From the IMG/VR virus record IMGVR_UViG_3300032307_000541, positions 1 through 47,081 of that record: a stretch of 47,081 nucleotides of DNA; one strand, given 5' to 3'. The position numbers and the translations under genes were made by a program. How positions within the stretch are numbered: the first letter of the stretch is position 1; each line of letters starts with the position of its first letter. Positions 15,547 through 21,537 of this stretch are shown here, one piece after another. The notes under the pieces were generated by a model. The model was not told the origin of the DNA. It ran no database searches and saw nothing but the letters and a program-made list of their open reading frames with translations. Source of the DNA: a virus.

Positions 15547-15885
15547 ATGAAAACAAAGAATGAATTAAAGGCCATCGTAAGAAAATGGTGGGAATATAAC
15601 CAAACAATGGCACAGGTAGCGGAGGCTCGATACTTTGTTGAGCAGTTAGCGGATTGGGAATCGGAGTTTCAAAACTTTCAAAACGAAGGCTATCAAGCAC
15701 CCGAAACCGATTGGGTCATCGAAAGGGCTAAGGATGTGAAGGGAGGTATAAGTTTTCGTTTAAGTTCCGGTCCTAATGTAGTGGATGGAATTCTAAATAT
15801 CGAAAGTGGGGTTATGGATTTAAAGGACTTGGGTGAAGTGAATACAACGGGAAGCTTAGTATTTCGAACAGCAACAATGGATTAA
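15547..15885 (+). CDS. hypothetical protein
   Basis: A 112-residue protein: a long basic-acidic helix (about 1-45, TKNELKAIVRKWWEYNQTM) and a beta-rich C-terminal half (GGISFRLSSGPNVVDGILNI). It follows a 138-bp gap with the motif TATATTTAT at 15490. No family recognised. Downstream genes are all tiny membrane proteins. Confidence 0.6.
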   Translation: MKTKNELKAIVRKWWEYNQTMAQVAEARYFVEQLADWESEFQNFQNEGYQAPETDWVIERAKDVKGGISFRLSSGPNVVDGILNIESGVMDLKDLGEVNTTGSLVFRTATMD

Positions 15886-15887
15886 AA

Positions 15888-15995
15888 ATGATAGTAGTAA
15901 TAATAGTAGTGGGATGTATGGTAGGTTGGGGAGTAGGGAATTACTTTTTGGACAGATGGCTTAATGATAACAATGATGACATTAATAAAAACTAA
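15888..15995 (+). CDS. 35-residue membrane protein
   Basis: ATG 2 nt after the preceding stop. A Val/Ile/Gly-rich span (IVVIIVVGCMVGWGVGNY) then a short Asp/Asn-rich tail. Nested in a run of four tiny genes; coding supported by tight packing only. Confidence 0.45.
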   Translation: MIVVIIVVGCMVGWGVGNYFLDRWLNDNNDDINKN

Positions 15996-15996
15996 G

Positions 15997-16149
15997 ATGG
16001 AAATAAATCAGCTAAGTATGGATACGCACATAGGGATACTAACAATAGGTTATATAGTATGGATAGTGGGAATGAACTGGATGTATATAAAGGAATACCT
16101 ACATAACACTAAGGGAGTAATAAAGAGGGGAACAGAATGGCCAGATTAA
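15997..16149 (+). CDS. 50-residue membrane protein
   Basis: ATG 15997, one base after the preceding stop, is chosen over ATG 15964, which would overlap the previous gene. A span covers about 12-31 (IGILTIGYIVWIVGMNWMYI). Overlaps the next gene by 13 nt. Confidence 0.5.
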   Translation: MEINQLSMDTHIGILTIGYIVWIVGMNWMYIKEYLHNTKGVIKRGTEWPD

Positions 16150-16274
16150 GAAACATAAAGAATAGAATCCTAAACTGGTATAAGGAATGGCTGAATGGGG
16201 ATGAGCCGGTATGGATGTTCATCTGGGTAATGCTCATTGTACTCCTATGGATTAAACTATTCCATACCGTATAA
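16137..16274 (+). CDS. 45-residue tail-anchored membrane protein
   Basis: Basic, amphipathic N-terminal half (RLRNIKNRILNWYKEWL) and one C-terminal span at about 26-43. Overlaps the upstream gene by 13 nt. Holin-like in size, but no further support. Confidence 0.5.
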   Translation: MARLRNIKNRILNWYKEWLNGDEPVWMFIWVMLIVLLWIKLFHTV

Positions 16275-16278
16275 GAGA

Positions 16279-16440
16279 ATGAATCCAAAAGATAGGATAC
16301 AAAAGGATATAGAAGGACTGGAGGGATTACTCACCGGGGCTATAAGGATACAAAACCCTAAATACATGAGAATGATTAGGAAGGATATAGAGGGTTTACA
16401 AAGAGAATTAAGGATACAAAAGGTAAAGGAAAGGGGATGA
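16279..16440 (+). CDS. 53-residue basic helical protein
   Basis: ATG 16279, 4 nt after the previous stop, is chosen over ATG 16237, which lies inside that gene. The product contains an internal repeat RIQKDIEGLEGLL / MIRKDIEGLQREL, giving two matching amphipathic helices. The stop sits in the left arm and loop of the terminator. Confidence 0.5.
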   Translation: MNPKDRIQKDIEGLEGLLTGAIRIQNPKYMRMIRKDIEGLQRELRIQKVKERG

Positions 16441-16457
16441 ATCAATCCTCTTTTTTT
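16430..16457 (+). terminator. intrinsic terminator
   Basis: AAAGGGGAT (16430-16438) pairs with ATCCTCTTT (16445-16453), 9 bp with one G-U, 6-nt loop, followed by a run of seven T (16451-16457). Ends the 11.3-16.4 kb gene run before the origin region. Confidence 0.8.
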
Positions 16458-17028
16458 ATGCTCTTAAATAGGGGCTAATGAGGTTACAAGGGCATCCATC
16501 AATCCGCACTTCAAGCCCATAATGATACCCACAATAATTTACCACTAAAAACATCCGAAGCGCAGAGGGGAAGCGCTCTATTCTTTTTTGATACGGAATT
16601 GGAATTGAAAACCACATCGTGTCATATTTCCCACACTATCCCACTTTCTAACACATTTTACCACTTTGGATAATAACAGGGCTTAGAATGATAGTGTAGT
16701 ATATCATAAAGAGGGCATATACGGATTCATTGGCAGAGCGCAAAATTTTTCCCGATATATTTTTACACACTAGCGTAGAACTTATCCACACCGTTATCCA
16801 CATGCGATTTACAAATGTAACACCGTAACTCATTGAGGCTCAGAGCTTTATCGGCTAAACGAATATACGAATTAACAAATGTAAACGAATGAGCTGTAAG
16901 TTATCCACATAGCTGGGAGTTATCCACATGAAGTAAAGATTTATGTAACAAATGTAAACTCATTGAGTCACAACACGTTACGGAAGGGAGCTGGAGCGTT
17001 AATGAAGCTAAAAAAGTTATCCACACCC
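16458..17028. other. candidate replication origin with five DnaA boxes
   Basis: No gene. Five exact TTATCCACA boxes, all on the plus strand: 16782-16790, 16794-16802, 16901-16909, 16920-16928 and 17017-17025. Between them are three ACAAATGTAA repeats (16811-16820, 16875-16884, 16948-16957) and two AACTCATTGAG sequences (16827-16837, 16957-16967) that match half of the dyad repeat. An A/T-rich stretch at about 16741-16770 could unwind. This layout is typical of DnaA-dependent origins. Origin use in this phage is inferred. Confidence 0.7.
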
Positions 17029-17060
17029 CTTGACTTTCTCAGGAATATTTCGTATCTTTA
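17029..17060 (+). promoter_or_regulatory. promoter of candidate ncRNA 1
   Basis: CTTG 17029-17032, 20 nt, TATCTTTA 17053-17060, with TCAGG at 17039. No gene starts in the next 320 nt, so the transcript is untranslated or a very long leader. Confidence 0.75.
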
Positions 17061-17232
17061 AGGGAGAGGAGGGCGGGTTAAGCGTTGCACTTATTGGGGA
17101 GCCCTGATAGCCCATTGAAAATTCTCTAATGAAAACCCCAATTCGTTGAAAATATCGTAACTCAAGACGATGGCGCTTTGAAAATCCTTTAACAAAACCC
17201 CTAAAATATTATGAAAAATAGTTGTGATAAAG
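17061..17232 (+). ncRNA. candidate untranslated RNA 1
   Basis: Starts AGGGAGAGGAGGGCGGG directly after the -7 box; AGGGC (17070-17074) can pair with GCCCT (17101-17105). The 3' half holds three TTGAAAAT units at 17115, 17146 and 17178 (spacing 31 and 32 nt). It has no plausible open frame. The first 17 bases nearly equal those of candidate RNA 2. Confidence 0.5.
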
Positions 17233-17264
17233 CTTGTTTATATCAGGAATTTGTTGTACCTTTA
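17233..17264 (+). promoter_or_regulatory. promoter of candidate ncRNA 2
   Basis: CTTG 17233-17236, 20 nt, TACCTTTA 17257-17264, TCAGG at 17243. Followed by GC-rich sequence, not by a start codon. Confidence 0.75.
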
Positions 17265-17329
17265 GGGTGAGGAGGGCGGGGTGAGCCCTTTGAGCACAGC
17301 CCTGACTCCCCGAGTGAGGCTAAAATAAA
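17265..17329 (+). ncRNA. candidate untranslated RNA 2
   Basis: Begins GGGTGAGGAGGGCGGGG after its promoter; AGGGC (17273-17277) can pair with GCCCT (17299-17303), and CGGGG with CCCCG, giving a compact GC-rich fold. Ends before the next promoter at 17330, so it would be about 65 nt if terminated there; no T-run is visible. Confidence 0.5.
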
Positions 17330-17361
17330 TTTGGATATATCAGGAATATTTCGTATATTTG
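17330..17361 (+). promoter_or_regulatory. Bacteroidetes-type promoter with TCAGG spacer element
   Basis: TTTG 17330-17333, 20 nt, TATATTTG 17354-17361, TCAGG at 17340; 20 nt before the ATG at 17382. Confidence 0.85.
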
Positions 17362-17381
17362 TATTATAATAAAGTATATTT

Positions 17382-17735
17382 ATGAGAGTAACCAATAAAC
17401 GAATAGGTATGAAGTTCGATTGCGGAAAGCTCTTACGATGGGCTGAGGAATTATTAGGTCCGTCCAAATGCAATACAATAGCATTCACTTGGGATAATGA
17501 AGAAGAGTCCCTAGGGTGGTATGATTGGGATAATATCATTTGGATTAACCTAGCATCTTGCAAGCGGATGATATCAGTCCAAAAGACTATTCTACACGAA
17601 TGGACACATGCACAACAGACATACAGATGGTACAATCACTACCAAATGAAATACGGATATAAGAACAACCCCTACGAAATCAAAGCAAGGGAGAATGAGA
17701 AATTGGTTAAGCGGGCATATAAGAAATCAAAATAA
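17382..17735 (+). CDS. HExxH zincin-like protein
   Basis: A 117-residue protein with HEWTH at 72-76 (ILHEWTHAQQT), the catalytic zinc-binding HExxH, and Glu99 in NPYEIKAREN as likely third ligand, a spacing like SprT/ImmA-type minimal zincins. No signal peptide. It is the first coding gene after the origin region and shares a TAATG junction with the next gene. Peptidase activity is inferred. It is distinct in sequence from the HEICH protein at the window start. Confidence 0.7.
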   Translation: MRVTNKRIGMKFDCGKLLRWAEELLGPSKCNTIAFTWDNEEESLGWYDWDNIIWINLASCKRMISVQKTILHEWTHAQQTYRWYNHYQMKYGYKNNPYEIKARENEKLVKRAYKKSK

Positions 17736-18040
17736 TGGGAGAGCAGATAGCTAACAATAGATGCGAGCATTGTAACGTAGTCCTACATCTAAACGAATCC
17801 GGAGAATATTATCCGGTGGTGAATCGTATGGAGAGGCATACCCTTATTAGAGGCGAATACCATCCAATAGGGAATCGGTTTCATTATCCAAGGAATTGGG
17901 GAAAAAAGAAAGGGGCTACTATACTATTAGAACATCGTATCGGAGATGTCCGTAAACAGATAGAAGATGCTCAAAGGGATTTACAGGCCCTTGAGGCTTG
18001 TTTAGCGAAAGTCAGCGAATGGGATTCAACTGAAAAATAA
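17735..18040 (+). CDS. hypothetical protein with CxxC and coiled coil
   Basis: A 101-residue protein with CEHC at 9-12, a His-rich middle (MERHTLIRGEYHPIGNRFHY) that could supply further zinc ligands, and a C-terminal coiled coil (VRKQIEDAQRDLQALEACL). Begins in the stop of the zincin gene (1-nt overlap). No family recognised. Confidence 0.6.
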   Translation: MGEQIANNRCEHCNVVLHLNESGEYYPVVNRMERHTLIRGEYHPIGNRFHYPRNWGKKKGATILLEHRIGDVRKQIEDAQRDLQALEACLAKVSEWDSTEK

Positions 18041-18043
18041 TAT

Positions 18044-18211
18044 ATGTCCGAACAGGAAATGATTGAAAAGGCCCGTATGGTGGGTATGGATGAGGAATTG
18101 ATATCGTATGCCAAACAAATACAGCGCCAATTGGGGTCCGAAGGGGATATAGCCGATTGGTTAGATTGCTTGGAGATGGCATATAACGAATTGATTATCA
18201 ATGAGTTATAA
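18044..18211 (+). CDS. 55-residue acidic helical protein
   Basis: Starts 3 nt after the upstream stop. Helical, with three Met early on and WLDCLEMAYNELIINEL at the end. The last codons and stop are written by the dyad repeat TTGATTATCAATGAGTTATAA, so the repeat also shapes the C terminus. The same 'NEL-stop' ending is seen at 18545. Confidence 0.55.
   Translation: MSEQEMIEKARMVGMDEELISYAKQIQRQLGSEGDIADWLDCLEMAYNELIINEL
18191..18211. repeat. dyad repeat overlapping a stop codon
   Basis: TTGATTATCAATGAGTTATA at 18191-18210 matches the dyad consensus ATTGATTATCAATGRGTTAT. A divergent relative, TTGATAGCCAATGAGTTATAA, ends the next gene at 18545. Confidence 0.6.
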
Positions 18212-18238
18212 CTTTTTTTAAAAATAAATGGTCAGGGA

Positions 18239-18270
18239 TTTGGTAGTCTCAGGAATTATTAGTAGTTTTA
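18239..18270 (+). promoter_or_regulatory. Bacteroidetes-type promoter with TCAGG spacer element
   Basis: TTTG 18239-18242, 20 nt, TAGTTTTA 18263-18270, TCAGG at 18249. The sequence TTTTACTATGTAATAA after the box recurs at other promoters in this region. Confidence 0.75.
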
Positions 18271-18293
18271 CTATGTAATAAAGATTGAGAGTT

Positions 18294-18545
18294 ATGAATC
18301 AGACAACACAAAAGTTAGTATCGGTTTTTAGTCAGGACGAATTGTCATCCATTATGACCGCAATCGGTGGGTATGTTAATACCAAGCGTAAACAGGGTAG
18401 GTCCACAGCCATTGAAACCCTAGCATTCAACAAAATCGTAGATGCCCTATTAGTATCCAATTATCTTAACGCAGAGGAGGTGGAGGTTCGTCCCGGCCGT
18501 ATTGGTGTAGCGGAAGGTAAGTTATTGATAGCCAATGAGTTATAA
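18294..18545 (+). CDS. hypothetical protein
   Basis: An 83-residue helical protein followed by a short beta end (EVEVRPGRIGVAEGKLLIANEL). ATG 18294 is preferred to TTG 18285, which would leave only a few leader bases after the expected transcription start. It is the only gene of its unit. No family recognised. Confidence 0.6.
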   Translation: MNQTTQKLVSVFSQDELSSIMTAIGGYVNTKRKQGRSTAIETLAFNKIVDALLVSNYLNAEEVEVRPGRIGVAEGKLLIANEL

Positions 18546-18582
18546 AATGTGGGTAACTTTTTTAAAAATAATTGGTTAATCC

Positions 18583-18614
18583 CTTGTTTATATCAGGTAT
18601 TATTCGTATGTTTA
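18583..18614 (+). promoter_or_regulatory. Bacteroidetes-type promoter with TCAGG spacer element
   Basis: CTTG 18583-18586, 20 nt, TATGTTTA 18607-18614, TCAGG at 18593. Followed by ACTATGTAATAAGAG as at several other promoters. Confidence 0.8.
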
Positions 18615-18637
18615 CTATGTAATAAGAGATGAGAGAT

Positions 18638-18889
18638 ATGGGAATTATAAACTTTTACAATATGAATATCAGACAGTTTTACTTAGAGAATTACCCAACC
18701 GATGAGCTGGGAATTGAATTGAACGAAACCCCTACCTTTGCCGGCCTGTTGACTCAGCTGATTGTGGGTGGTGATATCTATCGCTACATTGGTGTGAGTG
18801 ATAGTGTGATTAGAGAGCGATTGTTTGAAAGACTCGCTGAAGAGCTTGAAGTGAGTTACGATTATGTATATAACCTTTGGTTAAACTAA
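18638..18889 (+). CDS. hypothetical protein of phage/mobile-element type
   Basis: An 83-residue protein with FYLENYPTDELG, a central VGGDIYRYIGVSDSVIRERL and a final YDYVYNLWLN. This arrangement recalls a short family seen on Bacteroides mobile elements and phages, which I cannot name. ATG 18638 is favoured over 18629 because the leader fits other units here. Followed by AACCCCTTA and the next start. Confidence 0.6.
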   Translation: MGIINFYNMNIRQFYLENYPTDELGIELNETPTFAGLLTQLIVGGDIYRYIGVSDSVIRERLFERLAEELEVSYDYVYNLWLN

Positions 18890-18901
18890 AAACCCCTTAG
18901 T

Positions 18902-19198
18902 ATGAGAAAAATAACAAAAGAAGTAGTTTCCGCATTTTTAGAGAGAAAGCCCTTCCGTAAATCCAATATGAGTGTGGAGGCCTATGGTAATGAATTCCGA
19001 TTGAAGTTGCATGGTAATAGTATCGCCAGCATCGATGAGTTGGGTGTCCTTAGTGTGAGTAACGCAGGATGGGCATCAAATACTACAAAAGAAAGATTGA
19101 ATGGTATCCCTGGCGTAAGAGTTAATCAAAAGAACTGGACATGGTATTTGAATGGACAGGAGTGGGATGGTAGCTGGAAACGTATTAGTATAATTTAA
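18902..19198 (+). CDS. conserved phage hypothetical protein
   Basis: A 98-residue protein. KITKEVVSAFLERKPF, LKLHGNSIA, NAGWASNTTKERLNGIPGV and WYLNGQEWDGSW are the hallmarks of a widespread small phage family of unknown function. The pattern alternates basic helix and beta hairpins, so nucleic-acid binding is possible. Its start follows the AACCCCTTA leader motif. Confidence 0.7.
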   Translation: MRKITKEVVSAFLERKPFRKSNMSVEAYGNEFRLKLHGNSIASIDELGVLSVSNAGWASNTTKERLNGIPGVRVNQKNWTWYLNGQEWDGSWKRISII

Positions 19199-19212
19199 AC
19201 CCCTTATAAGAT

Positions 19213-19533
19213 ATGAGTAAGAAAGTAACAAAGAAAGCAGTTAAGCCGGCCAAAAAGGCAGCATCTAAGAAAGTAGTAGCTATGAACATTATCAAACATA
19301 AAAGAGTAGTATTGGAGCAAGTAGGTACGGAATCCTTACCGGATATGGTATTCATATCTTCGGCGCCGGCATGGGCTAAGACCATTGTGGGTAAAAGGTA
19401 TGTGAATGTAGATAGGGCTAAAGCCATCATTGAGGCCTTAGATGCGGAGAAGCTAATCAATAAGGGTGCTAAATCAGTACTTAAGGAAATGGATGCGGCT
19501 GGTATCGTTCCTTTGGATGTAGAAAGTATTTAA
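19213..19533 (+). CDS. Lys-rich, possibly nucleic-acid-binding protein
   Basis: A 106-residue protein whose first 22 residues are a Lys/Ala tail (KKVTKKAVKPAKKAASKK), histone-like in composition, joined to a mixed alpha/beta C-terminal region. A DNA-bending or RNA-binding role is a guess from the tail. Preceded by AACCCCTTA. Confidence 0.6.
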   Translation: MSKKVTKKAVKPAKKAASKKVVAMNIIKHKRVVLEQVGTESLPDMVFISSAPAWAKTIVGKRYVNVDRAKAIIEALDAEKLINKGAKSVLKEMDAAGIVPLDVESI

Positions 19534-19540
19534 AAATAAA

Positions 19541-19572
19541 TTTGGAATACTCGGGGATTTTTCGTATCTTTG
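19541..19572 (+). promoter_or_regulatory. Bacteroidetes-type promoter
   Basis: TTTG 19541-19544, 20 nt, TATCTTTG 19565-19572; TCGGG in the TCAGG position. It rules out ATG starts upstream of 19573 for the next gene. Confidence 0.8.
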
Positions 19573-19589
19573 AGTATATCAATAAAGAT

Positions 19590-19670
19590 AAAGGGTTAAG
19601 GACCACCCCTATTAATAAGATGGTCCAAACACAAAAAACCTGCCGGATTAGGATAGACCGGATTATAGTT
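19590..19670 (+). promoter_or_regulatory. structured leader, copy 1
   Basis: AAAGGGTTAAGGACCACCCC opens a leader with hairpin 1, GGACCA (19600-19605) with TGGTCC (19621-19626), and hairpin 2, CCGG (19643-19646) with CCGG (19658-19661), 11-nt loop, ending at ATGGCTAA. Copy 2 at 20017 has the same layout with compensating base changes. Confidence 0.65.
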
Positions 19671-20018
19671 ATGGCTAAATTAAAAGCAAGAAAAGAGGTT
19701 CGTACAATTGGTAGAGGAGCCTATGAAAAACGATTAAGCAATATCTTAATCATTGAAGATGGTAAAACAATATTTGAGGTACATGATTGGCCTCAACCCG
19801 ATGGTGGATATAAAGACCACATATTGGTTCACTATTGGAATGATAGTATTGTTAAATTTGCTGAGAACAATGGATATAGTGTGGTAAAACCTTATAATAA
19901 AGGTCACATAGATATATACCCATTCAGCCCACAAAAAGTACACGATGCAGTAGAATCTACTAAACGTCAATCTAAATGTATTGAAATTATAGAAAAGATA
20001 ATAGCATCACAAAAATAA
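19671..20018 (+). CDS. hypothetical protein under the duplicated leader
   Basis: A 115-residue protein beginning MAKLKARKEVRTIGRG. ATG 19671 is used: the frame is open from 19542 but that stretch contains the promoter and leader. Middle region is beta-rich (HDWPQPDGGYKDHILVHYW), end is helical. No family recognised. The next gene begins with the same leader and with MANKSK, so the N-termini may be related. Confidence 0.6.
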   Translation: MAKLKARKEVRTIGRGAYEKRLSNILIIEDGKTIFEVHDWPQPDGGYKDHILVHYWNDSIVKFAENNGYSVVKPYNKGHIDIYPFSPQKVHDAVESTKRQSKCIEIIEKIIASQK

Positions 20019-20098
20019 AGGGTTAAGGACTACCCCTATTATAAAGTAGTCCAAAATTAACAAAAACCTGGCGGTGAGAGAGGTCAACCGTATAAATT
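20017..20098 (+). promoter_or_regulatory. structured leader, copy 2
   Basis: AAAGGGTTAAGGACTACCCC, hairpin 1 GGACTA (20027-20032) with TAGTCC (20047-20052), hairpin 2 CGGT (20072-20075) with ACCG (20087-20090), 11-nt loop, then ATGGCTAA. Differences from copy 1 in hairpin 1 keep pairing (C-G to T-A). No promoter of its own. Confidence 0.65.
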
Positions 20099-20293
20099 AT
20101 GGCTAATAAGTCAAAAGCAGCAGCAAAGCGTGGTAACATCTACGAAACAGTATCTAACAACATCCAAAAGATTACTCGTCCATCTGGTACGGTATCTTAT
20201 AGAGTGAGAGTTAGTGAAGATGGAGTTATGTATTCTCAATACGAAACTTCATTAAAGAAAGCTAAGGCGTTACGCAACAGCTGGGTAGGATAA
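20099..20293 (+). CDS. AP2/Arm-type integrase N-terminal-like DNA-binding protein
   Basis: A 64-residue basic protein. VSYRVRVSEDGVMYSQYETS, then LKKAKALRNSW, resembles the three-stranded sheet and helix of AP2-like or Arm DNA-binding domains at the N terminus of phage integrases. No catalytic domain follows, so it is a stand-alone DNA-binding protein rather than an integrase. The fold call is by sequence pattern. Confidence 0.6.
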   Translation: MANKSKAAAKRGNIYETVSNNIQKITRPSGTVSYRVRVSEDGVMYSQYETSLKKAKALRNSWVG

Positions 20294-20306
20294 GAAATTG
20301 AATAGA

Positions 20307-20329
20307 GGGACTGGTGAATAGCCGGTCCC
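20307..20329 (+). terminator. hairpin without T-run
   Basis: GGGACTGG (20307-20314) pairs with CCGGTCCC (20322-20329), 8 bp with one U-G and 7-nt loop. Located 14 nt after the preceding stop; a possible RNA 3' end. The right arm GCCGGTCCCACT is repeated at about 20646. Confidence 0.5.
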
Positions 20330-20412
20330 ACTATAAAAAAATCGAATATCCATATACTTATAAAAGTTACAATAAAGAGTAAACAATTTAATTTAAACAA
20401 AACAAAAGAAAG

Positions 20413-20589
20413 ATGAAAAAAGTAATCGCAATTTTCGCAATCGCAACTACATTGGTAGCTTGTGGAGGTAAAGGTACAACTGAAGCAACAACTGATTCAA
20501 CAGCAGTAGCGGTAGATTCAGCAGTAGTAACAGCTGACACCACTGCAGTAGATACAACAGCTGCAGCACCTACAACTGAAGTTAAGTAA
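20413..20589 (+). CDS. small Thr/Ala-rich lipoprotein
   Basis: A 58-residue lipoprotein. Signal peptide MKKVIAIFAIATTLVA followed by lipobox cysteine at residue 17 (LVAC-GG). The mature part has only Thr, Ala, Val, Asp, Glu and a few others, unstructured, like small outer-membrane lipoproteins common in Bacteroidetes. It would be lipidated and exported to the envelope; role unknown. A strong terminator follows, so it is transcribed as its own unit or with the genes before it. A minus-strand frame across it is a shadow. Confidence 0.75.
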   Translation: MKKVIAIFAIATTLVACGGKGTTEATTDSTAVAVDSAVVTADTTAVDTTAAAPTTEVK

Positions 20590-20612
20590 TTAGGTAGGTT
20601 AGTAATTATACT

Positions 20613-20643
20613 AAAGGGTATCTCAATGAGGTATCCTTTTTTT
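20613..20643 (+). terminator. strong intrinsic terminator
   Basis: AAAGGGTATCTC (20613-20624) pairs with GAGGTATCCTTT (20628-20639), 12 bp with two G-U pairs and a 3-nt loop, then a T-run to 20643. It ends the lipoprotein unit. Confidence 0.85.
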
Positions 20644-20921
20644 ATGCCGGTCCCACTTGTACCCAATGTTCCCAACGTTCCCCTTGTTCCCTCAGCAGAA
20701 GACGTTTGCGGAGGCGTTAGATTTAGTATAGGTAACTTACAATTTATTCCAGAACTATACAAAATAACCTACAATTTAGGGTTAAACTATAAGTTATGCC
20801 GTACTGTAAAAACAGAAATCTGGAAAATCTGGTCTTGGGGTATTCCTAACTGGTTGATTATCAATGGGTGACGTAACTCATTGATTCTCAATAAACAATT
20901 TTTAAAATAATTCCCCCAGAA
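20644..20921. other. spacer without a secure gene
   Basis: Together with the terminator before and the promoter after, this makes a 386-bp gap. It contains a repeat-rich frame VPNVPNVPLVPS starting inside the terminator tail that I do not accept as a gene, and the dyad repeats at 20853-20893. Nothing else seen. Confidence 0.5.
20853..20893. repeat. two dyad-repeat copies
   Basis: GTTGATTATCAATGGGT (20853-20869) and AACTCATTGATTCTCAATA (20875-20893), both centred on TTGATT-TCAA. They lie about 30 nt before the next promoter. Confidence 0.65.
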
Positions 20922-20953
20922 TTTGGTAGTTTGGTAGAAACCCCCTATCTTTA
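20922..20953 (+). promoter_or_regulatory. Bacteroidetes-type promoter
   Basis: TTTG 20922-20925, 20 nt, TATCTTTA 20946-20953; no TCAGG element. The ATG follows at 20976. Confidence 0.75.
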
Positions 20954-20975
20954 CTATGTAATAAATGATGAGAAT

Positions 20976-21278
20976 ATGAACACAATCTACAACAATTTCG
21001 CCGCTAGTAAAATGAGTAATAACCCTAAATTTGAGGTAGTAGTTACCTTCAAAGATTTCTTAGGTAAAACACACAATATAGTGTGTAAGAACCGTAAGAA
21101 GTTGGCTGAAGCTAATCAGTTCCTTAAATTGTTCAAAACTGAATCGGTTAAGATTAATCAGATCTTGAGTGAGTATCCGGTTAAGATGGGTAAGTTCCCT
21201 AAGAAGTACCATAAGGAAATTAAATCAGAATTGGTTTCCGCTGGTTTCGGTTCGGTATCTAATTTTTTAATTAAGTAA
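20976..21278 (+). CDS. hypothetical basic protein
   Basis: A 100-residue Lys-rich protein. A helix-strand start, then KNRKKLAEANQFLKLFK, and VKMGKFPKKYHKEIKSELV. The frame is open further upstream but that stretch holds the promoter, so ATG 20976 is the start. No family recognised. Confidence 0.6.
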   Translation: MNTIYNNFAASKMSNNPKFEVVVTFKDFLGKTHNIVCKNRKKLAEANQFLKLFKTESVKINQILSEYPVKMGKFPKKYHKEIKSELVSAGFGSVSNFLIK

Positions 21279-21289
21279 TAAAATAAAGT

Positions 21290-21463
21290 ATGAGTTTAAC
21301 AAAACAATCAAAACAAACAAAAGAGAACGTAGAGTTCCTAAAGAGCCTAAGTGGTGAGAGATTCTTCTTCAGAGGTCAACACCCTGATAAGAGAACGGAT
21401 AAAGAGTGGGTAGCGTATATGAATAAGAAGTATCCGCACCTTAAGTGGAATGGTAAAGAATAA
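21290..21463 (+). CDS. 57-residue basic protein
   Basis: Starts 11 nt after the previous stop. Contains LSGERFFFRGQHPDKRTDKE and ends WVAYMNKKYPHLKWNGKE. Likely a small cytoplasmic, perhaps nucleic-acid-binding, protein of the 20922 unit. No family recognised. Confidence 0.55.
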   Translation: MSLTKQSKQTKENVEFLKSLSGERFFFRGQHPDKRTDKEWVAYMNKKYPHLKWNGKE

Positions 21464-21484
21464 TTAAAAATAATTGATTATTCT

Positions 21485-21516
21485 CTTGGATTTCTCAGGA
21501 ATTATGCCTACATTTA
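21485..21516 (+). promoter_or_regulatory. Bacteroidetes-type promoter with TCAGG spacer element
   Basis: CTTG 21485-21488, 20 nt, TACATTTA 21509-21516, TCAGG at 21495. Confidence 0.78.
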
Positions 21517-21537
21517 TAAAGTAATAAAAGATAAGAT

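Noticed and set aside
17243-17635. 130-codon minus-strand frame across the ncRNA 2 and zincin start
   Set aside because: Shadow of the zincin gene; it covers the promoter and GC-rich stems.
20388-20762. Long minus-strand frame with Ala/Thr/Val repeats
   Set aside because: It is the complement of the lipoprotein gene and its terminator; the low-complexity pattern mirrors that of the plus-strand protein.
20626-20871. Plus-strand frame with VPNVPNVPLVPS
   Set aside because: It begins inside the lipoprotein terminator and ends in a dyad repeat; no promoter or leader, composition unlike neighbours. Left as gene-free.
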